A stretch of DNA of 44,256 bases from Coriobacteriia bacterium (GCA_031292615.1 JARLGT010000102.1:1-44256), one strand, 5' to 3'. Shown: positions 17,644 to 25,565, counted from the first letter of the stretch. Made by a program: numbers and translations. The notes: a model not told the origin generated them from the sequence alone.

Positions 17644-18221
17644 CGGCCGGGCTCGGGCGCGATGCGGGCGAACCGGACGTGGTCTTCCCACACGCCGTTG
17701 ATCTGCAGGTAGTGCGGCGAAAGGCCTTCGCGCACGAAGCCCGCACGCTGCGCGACGGCCAGGGACGCGGTGTTGCGCGGCATGATGTTGACCTCGACAC
17801 GGTGCAGCGCCAGATCGTAGAAGGCGATATCGGCGATGCGCTTGACCGACTCGGTCATGTAGCCATGCCCGACCGCGTCTGGGGCGAGTCCGTAGCCGAT
17901 GGTGCCCCCCTGCATCGCGCCACGAATGATGTTGCGCAGGTTGACGGCACCCAGCACCCGGTCGGGATCGGACTTCTGCGAGATGAACAGGCACAACGAC
18001 CGGTCCTGCTCGGCCTCGTACTCTTGGCAGACGAGCCGGTCGGCCACGACGGGTAGCTCCCAGAAGTCGGCCGGCCGGATAGGGTCGAACGGCTTCTGGA
18101 ACTGCGCACTTCGCAGCCCGTACTCGCGCACGGCTGCAGCCGACTCAGGGCCGAGCAGTCGAAGCAGCAGTCGTTCTGTCTCCCACGAGCGTTGCAAGGC
18201 GGCGGTCCTCTCGGCAGACAT
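17640..18221 (-). CDS. GNAT family N-acetyltransferase (RimJ-like)
   Basis: A 193-residue acetyltransferase. ETERLLLRLL opens the family domain; the acetyl-CoA region is GYGLAPDAVGHGYMTESVKRIADIAF, and the C-terminal HRVEVNIMPRNTASLAVAQRAGFVREG is the classic RimJ/RimL signature. It probably acetylates an N-terminal or small-molecule amine. I favour the Met at 18221, directly before the conserved core; an ATG at 18296 would add 25 residues and overlap the divergent gene. No good Shine-Dalgarno is visible for either. It is translationally coupled to the ABC ATPase. Confidence 0.87.
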   Translation of the reverse strand: MSAERTAALQRSWETERLLLRLLGPESAAAVREYGLRSAQFQKPFDPIRPADFWELPVVADRLVCQEYEAEQDRSLCLFISQKSDPDRVLGAVNLRNIIRGAMQGGTIGYGLAPDAVGHGYMTESVKRIADIAFYDLALHRVEVNIMPRNTASLAVAQRAGFVREGLSPHYLQINGVWEDHVRFARIAPEPGR

Positions 18222-18261
18222 CGGTGCTGGTCGATAGCGTAGCGCACCCGCACGCGTCTCG

Positions 18262-18275
18262 CGCACAATGTGCGT
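18262..18275 (+). promoter_or_regulatory. -10 box and palindrome at the zinc-ribbon gene start
   Basis: CACAAT (18264-18269) ends six bases before the ATG at 18276. It is embedded in CGCACA-A-TGTGCG (18262-18274), a perfect 13-base palindrome that would cover the transcription start of a leaderless mRNA. It lies between the divergent GNAT and zinc-ribbon genes and could be an operator. Confidence 0.4.
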
Positions 18276-18500
18276 ATGCCCGACAACCACCGACACGAGC
18301 GCTTCTCAATCCCCCACGCCGAGGACCTGTTCTCCGACACCTGGGCCGAGGAGACGGTGTGCCCCAACTGCGGGCGAGTTCTCGACGCGGGCGCGACCAG
18401 CTGCCCGGCGTGCCGTCAGTGGATCGGCGAGTGCGGCGGCTCGTGTCCCGGCTGCCCGTCGCCGAAGTGCGTCGGCGGCCGTCGCAAGCGTGAGGGCTAG
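18276..18500 (+). CDS. small zinc-ribbon protein
   Basis: A 74-residue protein of unknown function. It has a zinc ribbon CPNCG-x10-CPAC (around residues 29-46) and then a Cys-rich tail (C-x4-C-x2-C-x4-C). The end is basic (GGRRKREG). Strong G/C at third codon positions supports it as a real gene despite its size. I start it at the ATG at 18276, six bases after a -10-like CACAAT; a GTG six bases upstream is in frame. It is divergent from the GNAT gene. It may bind nucleic acid or a protein partner, but the sequence alone does not say. Confidence 0.65.
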   Translation: MPDNHRHERFSIPHAEDLFSDTWAEETVCPNCGRVLDAGATSCPACRQWIGECGGSCPGCPSPKCVGGRRKREG

Positions 18501-18581
18501 CCGGGTCACGTGCTACGCTTTGGCCAGCCTCGCGGTGCCGGTCCCGACGACCGAGCGTTACCCCCACGCAGGAGGACGTTC

Positions 18582-18965
18582 ATGCCTTGGGAAGTAGACG
18601 GCGACGGCATCCGGTTCTCCGGCCACCTCACCGACCTGATGACGCTGATCATGACCGCGTACGATCAAGAGTCGCTATCCGGCGTGATCACCGCGTCCCC
18701 AGGTGTCTACGTTTCCGCGACAGCCGTGGTGATACGCGAGATCGTGCTCGAGGCGCTCGCCGATGATCCCGAGGCCGAAGAGTTCCTGCAGCGCGCGGGC
18801 GACTCCCTTACCGAGAGCGATGACGGCACCGTCACCATGCAGACATTCCAGCTCCTCGACGACGTCGCCGAGCACATCGAATCGGTCGCCTATGAGCACT
18901 GGCTCTCCGACCCCGCAGTGCGCGCTGCGATCGCCGAGGTCACCAGCAACACGTTCAGCGAGTAG
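18582..18965 (+). CDS. conserved-looking hypothetical acidic protein
   Basis: A 127-residue soluble, strongly acidic protein. MPWEVDGDGIRFSGHLTDLMTLIMTAYDQESLSGVITASPGVYV opens it, and the rest is predicted helical. I recognise no family. There is no signal peptide or membrane helix. GGAGG lies six bases before the ATG, and a TACGCT -10-like box is at 18514-18519, so expression is well supported. It precedes the PASTA protein gene by 137 bases, and the two may or may not share a transcript. Confidence 0.7.
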   Translation: MPWEVDGDGIRFSGHLTDLMTLIMTAYDQESLSGVITASPGVYVSATAVVIREIVLEALADDPEAEEFLQRAGDSLTESDDGTVTMQTFQLLDDVAEHIESVAYEHWLSDPAVRAAIAEVTSNTFSE

Positions 18966-19102
18966 CCGCGCCCTAGGGGCCCAGGCACGCGAGCCGTTGG
19001 CACGCGTCCGTGGCTGGGACTCTTTTCCACTCCCAAGGGTAGAAACGTAGAGGGACGCAACCGCTCGCAGACCCATCACCTACGGGACAGGGGATCTCGG
19101 CA

Positions 19103-20257
19103 ATGGACAAGAAGAAGCTCTGGATGTGGATCGGGATCGCGGCGGCGGTAGTCGTGGTCGTGCTGGGAATCTGGTTCTTCGCGTTCCGCAGCAACCGGTC
19201 GACCGTCCCCGACGTCATCGGAGATTCGGTCACAGACGCGGTGCACAAGATCGAGGCCGAAGGCTACAAACTCGGCACCAGCACGGAGTCGACGGAAACG
19301 AGCGCACCCGTAGGCACCGTGACCGCCGAGGATCCCCCCGCCGGGTCTACTGCCGACAAGGGCACGCCCATCAACATCACGGTCGTCCCGCCCCCGACCA
19401 CAACCTTGGTGGCGGTACCTACCGTCACCAGCATGGAGGCCTCCGCGGCGGCCAATCAGATCACAGCGGCCGGCCTCGTCCCCGCGCCATATCGCGACTA
19501 CAACGCCGCCACGCCGGCGGGCCACATCTTTGGCCAGGTGCCTCCGCCGGGGCAGCAAGTTCCGCGTGGCACGACGGTGGCCTTGGGCGTTTCGCTCGGC
19601 GTCGCACCGACCAACCCCAAGGTTCCCAACGTTGTCGGCAAGTCCAGGGACTCGGCCACAACAGCGCTCAGAACTGCCGGTTTCGGCGTCAAGGTCTACG
19701 AGGCGTACAGCTCGTCGGTCGCTGTCGGCTTCGTTGTCTCCCAGTTCCCCGGTGCCGGAGTCCAGGCACTCGCCGGCGCTGAGGTCGCCATCGAGGTCTC
19801 GAAGGGCAAGGCGCCTACGACGCCAACCAACGTCACGGTCCCCAACGTAGTAGGCAAAGTCGAAGCCGATGCCACGAGCGCGCTGAAGAACGCTGGCCTG
19901 GGCGTCGAGACGTACTCCGAGTACAGCGACACCGTGGCCAAGGGCAATGTCGTCGGACAGCTCCCGGCCGCTGGAGAGAAGGTGGCACCCGGCACGGTCG
20001 TCGGAATCGAGATATCGGCAGGCAAGGCGCCGAGCCAAGGGGTCAGCGTGCCCAACGTGGTGGGCAAAACCGTCGATGAAGCAACCACGGCCCTCACGGA
20101 TGTGGGGCTGAAGGCCGTTGTCGTGCCCGACCCCCAGTCAACTGCCACGCCGGGTACCGTGTTCGCCCAGCTACCGGTCGCCGGCTCTCTGGTTCCGCCC
20201 GATAGCCAGGTCGTGATCGAGGTAGCCGGCTCCACCGCGAAGCCGACTCCCTACTAG
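19103..20257 (+). CDS. membrane-anchored protein with five PASTA domains
   Basis: A 384-residue protein with a short cytoplasmic N-terminus (MDKKKLWMW), one transmembrane helix (about residues 8-28) and five extracellular PASTA repeats, each of about 65-70 residues. The repeat starts VPDVIG, VPTVTS, VPNVVG, VPNVVG and VPNVVG are visible. PASTA domains bind peptidoglycan stem peptides or muropeptides. Here there is no kinase domain and no transpeptidase, so the protein is a stand-alone wall-binding module, perhaps sensing or tethering. A long leader precedes it (see findings). A strong hairpin follows it. Confidence 0.92.
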   Translation: MDKKKLWMWIGIAAAVVVVVLGIWFFAFRSNRSTVPDVIGDSVTDAVHKIEAEGYKLGTSTESTETSAPVGTVTAEDPPAGSTADKGTPINITVVPPPTTTLVAVPTVTSMEASAAANQITAAGLVPAPYRDYNAATPAGHIFGQVPPPGQQVPRGTTVALGVSLGVAPTNPKVPNVVGKSRDSATTALRTAGFGVKVYEAYSSSVAVGFVVSQFPGAGVQALAGAEVAIEVSKGKAPTTPTNVTVPNVVGKVEADATSALKNAGLGVETYSEYSDTVAKGNVVGQLPAAGEKVAPGTVVGIEISAGKAPSQGVSVPNVVGKTVDEATTALTDVGLKAVVVPDPQSTATPGTVFAQLPVAGSLVPPDSQVVIEVAGSTAKPTPY

Positions 20258-20272
20258 TCCGCGCATCCTCCT

Positions 20273-20308
20273 GCGACCCCTGTTCCGTCATCCGGGAACA
20301 GGGGTCGC
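20273..20308 (+). terminator. strong terminator-like hairpin after the PASTA gene
   Basis: A perfect 14-bp stem (20273-20286 with 20295-20308; arms GCGACCCCTGTTCC and GGAACAGGGGTCGC) with an 8-base loop. It is 15 bases after the PASTA gene. No U-tract follows. Confidence 0.75.
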
Positions 20309-20331
20309 TCCCATTGGGCTACTCTGAGTAC

Positions 20332-22557
20332 ATGAGACCGAACCTGCCGCAGCGAAGCGCCACCATCTGGCGCCGTCTTGCCACCGTGCTGTCGGCGGTC
20401 GCCGTTGTCGCTTTCGCGCTCGCACCGTCCTCGGCTGCACTCGCGGTCACGACCGTTGCGGCGCCGAAGGTCGACACGGTTGTCATCGTCCTCTCGCCGT
20501 TCCTGACTTGGGGCGACGTCACCTCGACCGCTGGCTCGGCGCTGCTGAAGGTAGCGCACGACGGAGCCGTCGCGAACATGAACAGCATCACGGCCGACGC
20601 CGGCTGGCCGACCGTGGCCGGAGGTGCGCTCACTCTCTCGTCGAGCCGCTGGACCGCCGGACCGATTGGGACGGCCGCCGACCCCGCGCATCTCCCGGCG
20701 ATTAAGGCCGCCAACGCGGGGTCACTCGACGCGCCGGATATCGGCGCCCTGGGAGCGGCGATCCGCGGCGCAGGAGACCGCACGTCTGCCGTGGGCAACT
20801 CCGACGAGGACACCTCTACGCCCTCAGGCACCCGCCGACCCGCCGCTCTCTTGGCGATGGACCGCAACGGCGCCATCGACTTGCAGCTCACCGCGGCGGG
20901 GCTTCTGGCTACAGACACGGGCGCACCCTTCGGAGTGCGCGCGGACCCCAAGCAGATGCGCACCGCGATTCGAATCGCGCTTGCCGAGCAGCCTGCGCTG
21001 CTGGTGATCGACCCGGGCGACCTGGAGCGCGCGCACGACGCCCCCGGGCAATCGCCTGAGCAGAGCGCCAGCTCGCATGCGGCCGCCGTGCAGTCGCTCG
21101 GGACCGTCGTCGCCGACGTGCAGGCCGCTGTGGGTTCTCGGCGGGTGCTGCTGATGATCGTCACGCCAGCCACCGACAAGCCGTACTACCAGCCGCCGTA
21201 CTTCGGCCCGACGATCCTCTCCGGCCTTGGCATGCACGGCGAGCTCACGTCGTCGTCGACGCATCAGCCCGGGCTGCTCACCAACTTCGACATGGCACCT
21301 ACTGCACTTTCGGCGTTGGGCATCCAAACGCCCGCGACGATGGTCGGCCAGCCGATGACCGCAGTCGGAGCGGGCGGGGCGGGCGCCATCGACGCAAGCG
21401 TCGCGCAGCTCGACCGGCTCGGAACGACGGTGGGCGCCATCGACTACCTGCGCGACCTGCTGTTCATCCCGTACTTCGCGTGGAGCGCCGCGTTTGTTGC
21501 ATTGCTGGCGGCACTCATCGCGCTCGTCCCCTCCGCGCGCCTTCTCGTCCGCCCCGCTCGCTGGCTCGTGCTCCTCGCGCTTTGCGTGCCGGGTGGCGCC
21601 TGGCTGATGTTCCTCGTCAGCCGCTACCCAACCACGTCGCAGCAGGCCGCCCTCGCGTTCGGGGTCGCGACGCTAGGCGTCTTCGCACTCGTGCTCGGCC
21701 TGACGGCGGCGCTCAAGTCACGCGCCGAGATTCCGGTGCTCGCACTCTCGACGCTCACGTCGTTGGTGATCCTCGCCGACCAGTGGACGGGACGCCCGCT
21801 GGAGTCCGGCTTCTTCTCGTACTCGATTCGCGCTGGCTGGCGCTACTACGGCATGGGCAATGAGGGCGCAGCGCTTCTGGTGGGCGCTTCGATCGTCGCA
21901 GTAGGCCTGACGTGCGACCTCTACGCAAGCAGCCGGTGGGCCCGATCACTTCGCCTCGGGCTCATGCCGCTGGTCGCGGTCGTCGCGATCATAACCGCTG
22001 CAGCACCGTTCGCCGGCGCCAACGCCGGCGTGGCGCTCTGGGGCATCGTCGCGTACGCCGTCGCCTGGCTGCGAATCAACGGCGTGCGCGTCACATGGAA
22101 GTCCGCGCTCGGGATGCTCGCCGCGATCGTGGTACTGATCGCAGCGTTCGGCGCGATCGACATGATGCGCGGAAGCGCCGAGACGCACTTGGGTCGCTTC
22201 ATGAGCGAGGCGCTGCACGGGGAGTTCTCGGCGGTGGGCGATCTGGCCTTCCGCAAGGCCGCGAACAACATCGGCTACATCTCGCAGACGCCCTACACGT
22301 GGCTCGCGCTGGCTAGCGCTGTCGCCCTGTCCGCGACACGCTGGATCGGCGCGCGCCCGCTCGTGGCCGCGCTACGCGAGCGGCCCGGCTTGGCGGCAGC
22401 GCTGGCCGGCGTCGTGGTCGGCAGCATCGCTGCGGCGCTCACCGAGGACTCCGGCGTCGTCATGCCGGCGCTGATGCTCTTTGCCGGTGGGCTGCCGGCC
22501 CTTTACCTCTGCCTCGCGGATGCTTCGCAAGAAACGCTTGACCCTGACGTAACGTGA
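20332..22557 (+). CDS. exported alkaline-phosphatase-like domain fused to a polytopic membrane module
   Basis: A 741-residue protein: signal peptide (residues about 15-40), extracytoplasmic domain to about 375, then roughly nine transmembrane helices. The exported domain starts VDTVVIVLS and ends STHQPGLLTNFDMAPTALSALGI, a pattern like the alkaline phosphatase/phosphoglyceromutase superfamily. However, the usual D-G near the N-terminal strand and the D-H-G metal motif are not evident, so it may be inactive or diverged. The membrane part has RAGWRYYGMGNEGAAL, which looks functionally conserved. I start at the ATG six bases after TACTCT, with no Shine-Dalgarno. Function unknown; an envelope role is likely. 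Confidence 0.7.
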   Translation: MRPNLPQRSATIWRRLATVLSAVAVVAFALAPSSAALAVTTVAAPKVDTVVIVLSPFLTWGDVTSTAGSALLKVAHDGAVANMNSITADAGWPTVAGGALTLSSSRWTAGPIGTAADPAHLPAIKAANAGSLDAPDIGALGAAIRGAGDRTSAVGNSDEDTSTPSGTRRPAALLAMDRNGAIDLQLTAAGLLATDTGAPFGVRADPKQMRTAIRIALAEQPALLVIDPGDLERAHDAPGQSPEQSASSHAAAVQSLGTVVADVQAAVGSRRVLLMIVTPATDKPYYQPPYFGPTILSGLGMHGELTSSSTHQPGLLTNFDMAPTALSALGIQTPATMVGQPMTAVGAGGAGAIDASVAQLDRLGTTVGAIDYLRDLLFIPYFAWSAAFVALLAALIALVPSARLLVRPARWLVLLALCVPGGAWLMFLVSRYPTTSQQAALAFGVATLGVFALVLGLTAALKSRAEIPVLALSTLTSLVILADQWTGRPLESGFFSYSIRAGWRYYGMGNEGAALLVGASIVAVGLTCDLYASSRWARSLRLGLMPLVAVVAIITAAAPFAGANAGVALWGIVAYAVAWLRINGVRVTWKSALGMLAAIVVLIAAFGAIDMMRGSAETHLGRFMSEALHGEFSAVGDLAFRKAANNIGYISQTPYTWLALASAVALSATRWIGARPLVAALRERPGLAAALAGVVVGSIAAALTEDSGVVMPALMLFAGGLPALYLCLADASQETLDPDVT

Positions 22558-22568
22558 GGGTTTACGCT
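22538..22568 (+). promoter_or_regulatory. MerR-type promoter with operator in a 19-bp spacer
   Basis: TTGACC (22538-22543), a 19-base spacer, TACGCT (22563-22568). The spacer region holds CCCTGACGT-A-ACGTGAGGG (22542-22560), an inverted repeat with one mismatched pair. A 19-bp spacer carrying a dyad is the hallmark of MerR-activated promoters. It overlaps the last codons of the upstream gene. Confidence 0.85.
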
Positions 22569-22591
22569 CCCTCTGCAAGGAGGTGAGCGAG

Positions 22592-23362
22592 ATGGCATGG
22601 ACGGTCGGAGAGACCGCTCAGCTCGCGAAGGTCAGCGTGCGCACTCTGCACCACTACGACAAGGTCGGGCTTCTGTCTCCCTCGGCGAGAAGCGAGGCCG
22701 GCTACCGTCTCTACAACGGTGAAGATCTCGAGCGGCTGCACCAGGTTCTGCTCTTCCGCGAGCTGGGATTCTCCCTGCCCGAAATCCGCCAGATCGTCCT
22801 CGACCCCACCTTCGACCGCGCCGAGGCTCTGCGCGCCCAGCGCGCCCTGCTCGCCGAGAAGGCCCGGCGCACCCAGGCGATGCTGTCCGCGATCGACGCG
22901 GCGCTCGCCACGACAGAGGAAGGAGCGACCATGAGCGACCAGGAACGCGCCGAGATGTTCGGCGAGCTCTTCGACGGCTTCAACCCCAACGACTACGAGG
23001 AAGAGGTCCAAGACCGCTGGGGCGACACCGACGCCTACAAGCAGTCCGCCGAGCGCACCAAGCGATACACCAAGGCCGACTGGGCCCAGATAGCCGCCGA
23101 GCAGGACGCGAACACGGCCGCGTTCGTCGCGCTGATGGAAGCTGGCGTGCCGAGCGACTCCCCCGAGGCCATGGCGCTGGCGGAGGCCAAGCGCCTCATC
23201 ATCAGCAAGTGGTTCTACGACTGCCCCGTCGGGTTCTACGTCAACATGGCGTGCATCTGGGTCAACGACCCCAGGTTTACCAAGAACATCGACAAAGCGA
23301 GGCCCGGCTTGGCCGCATACAGCTTGGCCGCCGTGCAAGCGCTGGCCGCTAGCAAGAAGTAG
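22592..23362 (+). CDS. MerR family regulator with TipAS-like domain
   Basis: A 256-residue TipA-like regulator. The N-terminal MerR HTH (WTVGETAQLAKVSVRTLHHYDKVGLLSPSARSEAGYRLY) is intact, then a coiled dimer helix to about residue 110, then a C-terminal region (about 115-256) like the TipAS antibiotic-recognition domain. TipA-type proteins are often made as both the full regulator and a shorter ligand-binding form; an internal Met in EEGATMSDQE (at 22931) follows a GAGGAAGGAG, and could give a short isoform. AAGGAGGTGA lies eight bases before the ATG at 22592, which I prefer to the GTG at 22583. It probably controls its own promoter. Confidence 0.93.
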   Translation: MAWTVGETAQLAKVSVRTLHHYDKVGLLSPSARSEAGYRLYNGEDLERLHQVLLFRELGFSLPEIRQIVLDPTFDRAEALRAQRALLAEKARRTQAMLSAIDAALATTEEGATMSDQERAEMFGELFDGFNPNDYEEEVQDRWGDTDAYKQSAERTKRYTKADWAQIAAEQDANTAAFVALMEAGVPSDSPEAMALAEAKRLIISKWFYDCPVGFYVNMACIWVNDPRFTKNIDKARPGLAAYSLAAVQALAASKK

Positions 23363-23379
23363 AGCGCAGCGCGACGCAC

Positions 23380-24069
23380 TTACAGGTGGTCGTGGAACCC
23401 GTCCGCGATATGCGACCCGTCGCAGAACGGCTTGTTCTTGCTCTTGCCACAGCGGCACAGTGTCATCCGGTTGCGCACCTCGTATTCGCGCCCGTCCGCC
23501 GAAACGATCTGTATGCCGCCCTTGACCCAGACCGGGCCGCTCACACCCATCTGCGGGTCCTGCACCAAGCCGATGCCCGGATCGAGCGTGGGCTCGTGCG
23601 CCAGGCCCGTCGCCTTGTCGACCGCAGTGTAGCGGCCGCTTGGACACAGCTTGCTCTCCTCGACGGCGACGTCCGCTGCCTCGTCGTCGTCCTCGTTGAC
23701 GCGGTGCCAGACCGTACCGGCCCGATGGCAGAAGCGCGCGTCGGCGCACAGGTCCTTCTGGTCGAGCACATCGACTCGGGGTCCCGGGAGTGTCTCGGCG
23801 AGTTGCTCGTAGCCCTCGAAGCTCGCAGTCTCGGTGCCGTCGAATCCCACGGTCGCGTGCGTGCCGTCGCAGTACGGCTTGCTGCCCGATTCGCCGCAGC
23901 GGCACAGCCCGCACGTCTCGCGCTTCTCAAGCTCGAGCCCGTGCTCCCAGCCGAGCGACTCGCCCTCGTCGTCCGAGACGATGGTCTCGACAGAGACAGG
24001 AACCCTCCCGGACGCGATGTACGGTCCGTCTTTGGTGACCCTGATCTTCATCCCGGCTGCGGGGTCCAT
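23380..24069 (-). CDS. CDGSH-Fer4_19-CDGSH iron-sulfur protein
   Basis: A 229-residue cytoplasmic protein with two CDGSH 2Fe-2S motifs: C56-x-C58-x8-C67-DGTH71 and C205-x-C207-x8-C216-DGSH220, each with the 3-Cys/1-His ligand set. Between them (about residues 100-155) a Cys-containing region, DLCADARFC and LCPSGRYTA, resembles the divergent 4Fe-4S mono-cluster domain (Fer4_19). The arrangement suggests an electron-transfer or Fe-S donor protein. GGAG lies five bases before the ATG. A second twin-CDGSH gene is at 41.7 kb. The partner is unknown. Confidence 0.88.
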   Translation of the reverse strand: MDPAAGMKIRVTKDGPYIASGRVPVSVETIVSDDEGESLGWEHGLELEKRETCGLCRCGESGSKPYCDGTHATVGFDGTETASFEGYEQLAETLPGPRVDVLDQKDLCADARFCHRAGTVWHRVNEDDDEAADVAVEESKLCPSGRYTAVDKATGLAHEPTLDPGIGLVQDPQMGVSGPVWVKGGIQIVSADGREYEVRNRMTLCRCGKSKNKPFCDGSHIADGFHDHL

Positions 24070-24250
24070 TTACACTCCTGTCGCGGGCAACTGCGGTTAT
24101 CTTCGCTTCAAGGTATACCCGACCCGTATCGGCGAAGCCATCGGCACACACAATCCACACGCAGCGGGCGTGTCCGTCGGCCCGCCCGAGGGAAGGCTCC
24201 CTCTAGACGATTAGGCGGGACTGGCGCCGGCGCGCCGGGGAGGAGTGAAG

Positions 24251-25015
24251 ATGCGGCTAGAGGGTAAGGTTGCGGTCATCACAGGAGCAGCCTCCGGCAT
24301 GGGCCAGGCGATGGCCCAGCTGTTCTCGGCCGAGGGCGCCAAGATCGTGGCGGCCGATTGGCATCAAGAGTCGCTCGACGCAGTCGTCGCCGAGATCAAG
24401 GCGGCTGGCGGAGAGATAGTCGGCGTGCAGGGAAACGTCGCGTTGAAGGCAGACTGCGAGCGCGTCATCGACACGGCGGTAGCCACATACGGTGGGCTCG
24501 ACGTCCTGTGCAACAACGCGGGCGTCATGGACCAGTTCCAGCCCGTGGGCGAACTCGACGACGACGTATACGAGCGGGTCATGTCCATCAACATCAACGG
24601 CCCGGTCCACCTGACGCGCAAGGCCGTCCCACTCATGATCGCACGTGGTGGGGGTTCCGTGATCATGACCGCGTCGGCCGCAGGGATCGGAGGCGGGGCC
24701 GCTGGGGCGGCGTACACAATCTCGAAGCACGCACTCATCGGGCTCACTCGCTCGACGGCATACAGTTATGCGCTGCAAGGCATCCGCTGCAACGCGATGG
24801 CGTGCGGTGGCGTCGAGACCAACATCCAACAGAGCATTGACCCGGCGAAGGTCGACCAGGCTGGTGCGGCCCGCTACGGCGCATACCAGGCGCTCATCCC
24901 GGCGTTCCTCAAGCCGGTCGAGATTGCTCGACTCGCGCTGTTCCTCGCCTCTGACGATTCCCAGCACGTGAACGGTGCCATCATCCCAATCGATGGCGGC
25001 TGGACCGTCGCCTAA
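24251..25015 (+). CDS. short-chain dehydrogenase/reductase
   Basis: A 254-residue classical SDR: TGAASGMGQ (residues 11-19) binds NAD(P), NNAGVM follows strand 4, a catalytic Ser in TASAAG, and Tyr/Lys in YTISK. The C-terminus HVNGAIIPIDGGWTVA is typical of complete family members. The Asp in VAADWHQE after strand 2 favours NAD over NADP. A GGGAGGAG site sits at good spacing to the ATG at 24251. There is no obvious pathway context, so the substrate cannot be named. Confidence 0.93.
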   Translation: MRLEGKVAVITGAASGMGQAMAQLFSAEGAKIVAADWHQESLDAVVAEIKAAGGEIVGVQGNVALKADCERVIDTAVATYGGLDVLCNNAGVMDQFQPVGELDDDVYERVMSININGPVHLTRKAVPLMIARGGGSVIMTASAAGIGGGAAGAAYTISKHALIGLTRSTAYSYALQGIRCNAMACGGVETNIQQSIDPAKVDQAGAARYGAYQALIPAFLKPVEIARLALFLASDDSQHVNGAIIPIDGGWTVA

Positions 25016-25097
25016 CGCGCGCGCTGCGCTACACTCGAATCACGGTGCGGTCGCCGCCAGCCGGCGGCCGCACGCCGTTTCGGGAGGGAGTACTCGC

Positions 25098-25565
25098 GTG
25101 GCCAAGGGCAAGGGCAAGCTCAAGACCAAGCCGTCCGCCGAGAAGCCCACAGGCTTTAGCCCCGCGCAGGCCGCCGAGGAGCTGGGCGTGCCTGTCGCAT
25201 GGGTCCGCTCGCAGATTGCGGCCGGTGTCGTGACCCCAGCGCGATCGAGCGACAAGCGCAACGCACGCTACATCCTCTCAGAAACCCACGTTGACACCCT
25301 GCGCTCCATCGCTGCCGAGGACCCCTCGGCTGGCGGCACGGCGGCTCTCGCGCGCGTCTCGCAGCTCGAATCCGAGCGCGCCAATCTGCTCGCGCAAGTT
25401 GCATGGGAGCGTGCGATCTCGCAGGAGCAACAAAAGGCGCTCGAGACCGAACTCGCCCGCGCCGAGAAGCTCGCTGCCGACCTCGAGACGCAGCGCGCAC
25501 GAGTCGAGGCGCTCAAGGCGCTCAGCGCGTGGGACAGAGTGCTCGGGCGCCACAAAGCGATCTAG
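25098..25565 (+). CDS. HTH and coiled-coil protein
   Basis: A 155-residue protein. After a Lys-rich start (MAKGKGKLKTK), residues 20-65 form a MerR-like helix-turn-helix (SPAQAAEELGVPVAWVRSQIAAGVVTPARSS), then residues 80-145 are a long charged coiled coil (LESERANLLAQV..., heptad-like Leu/Ala). I do not recognise the family. It might be a DNA-binding or nucleoid-associated protein. The GTG start is seven bases after GGGAGGGAG; an in-frame ATG at 24975 lies inside the SDR gene and is rejected. A TACACT box is at 25030-25035. Confidence 0.7.
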   Translation: MAKGKGKLKTKPSAEKPTGFSPAQAAEELGVPVAWVRSQIAAGVVTPARSSDKRNARYILSETHVDTLRSIAAEDPSAGGTAALARVSQLESERANLLAQVAWERAISQEQQKALETELARAEKLAADLETQRARVEALKALSAWDRVLGRHKAI

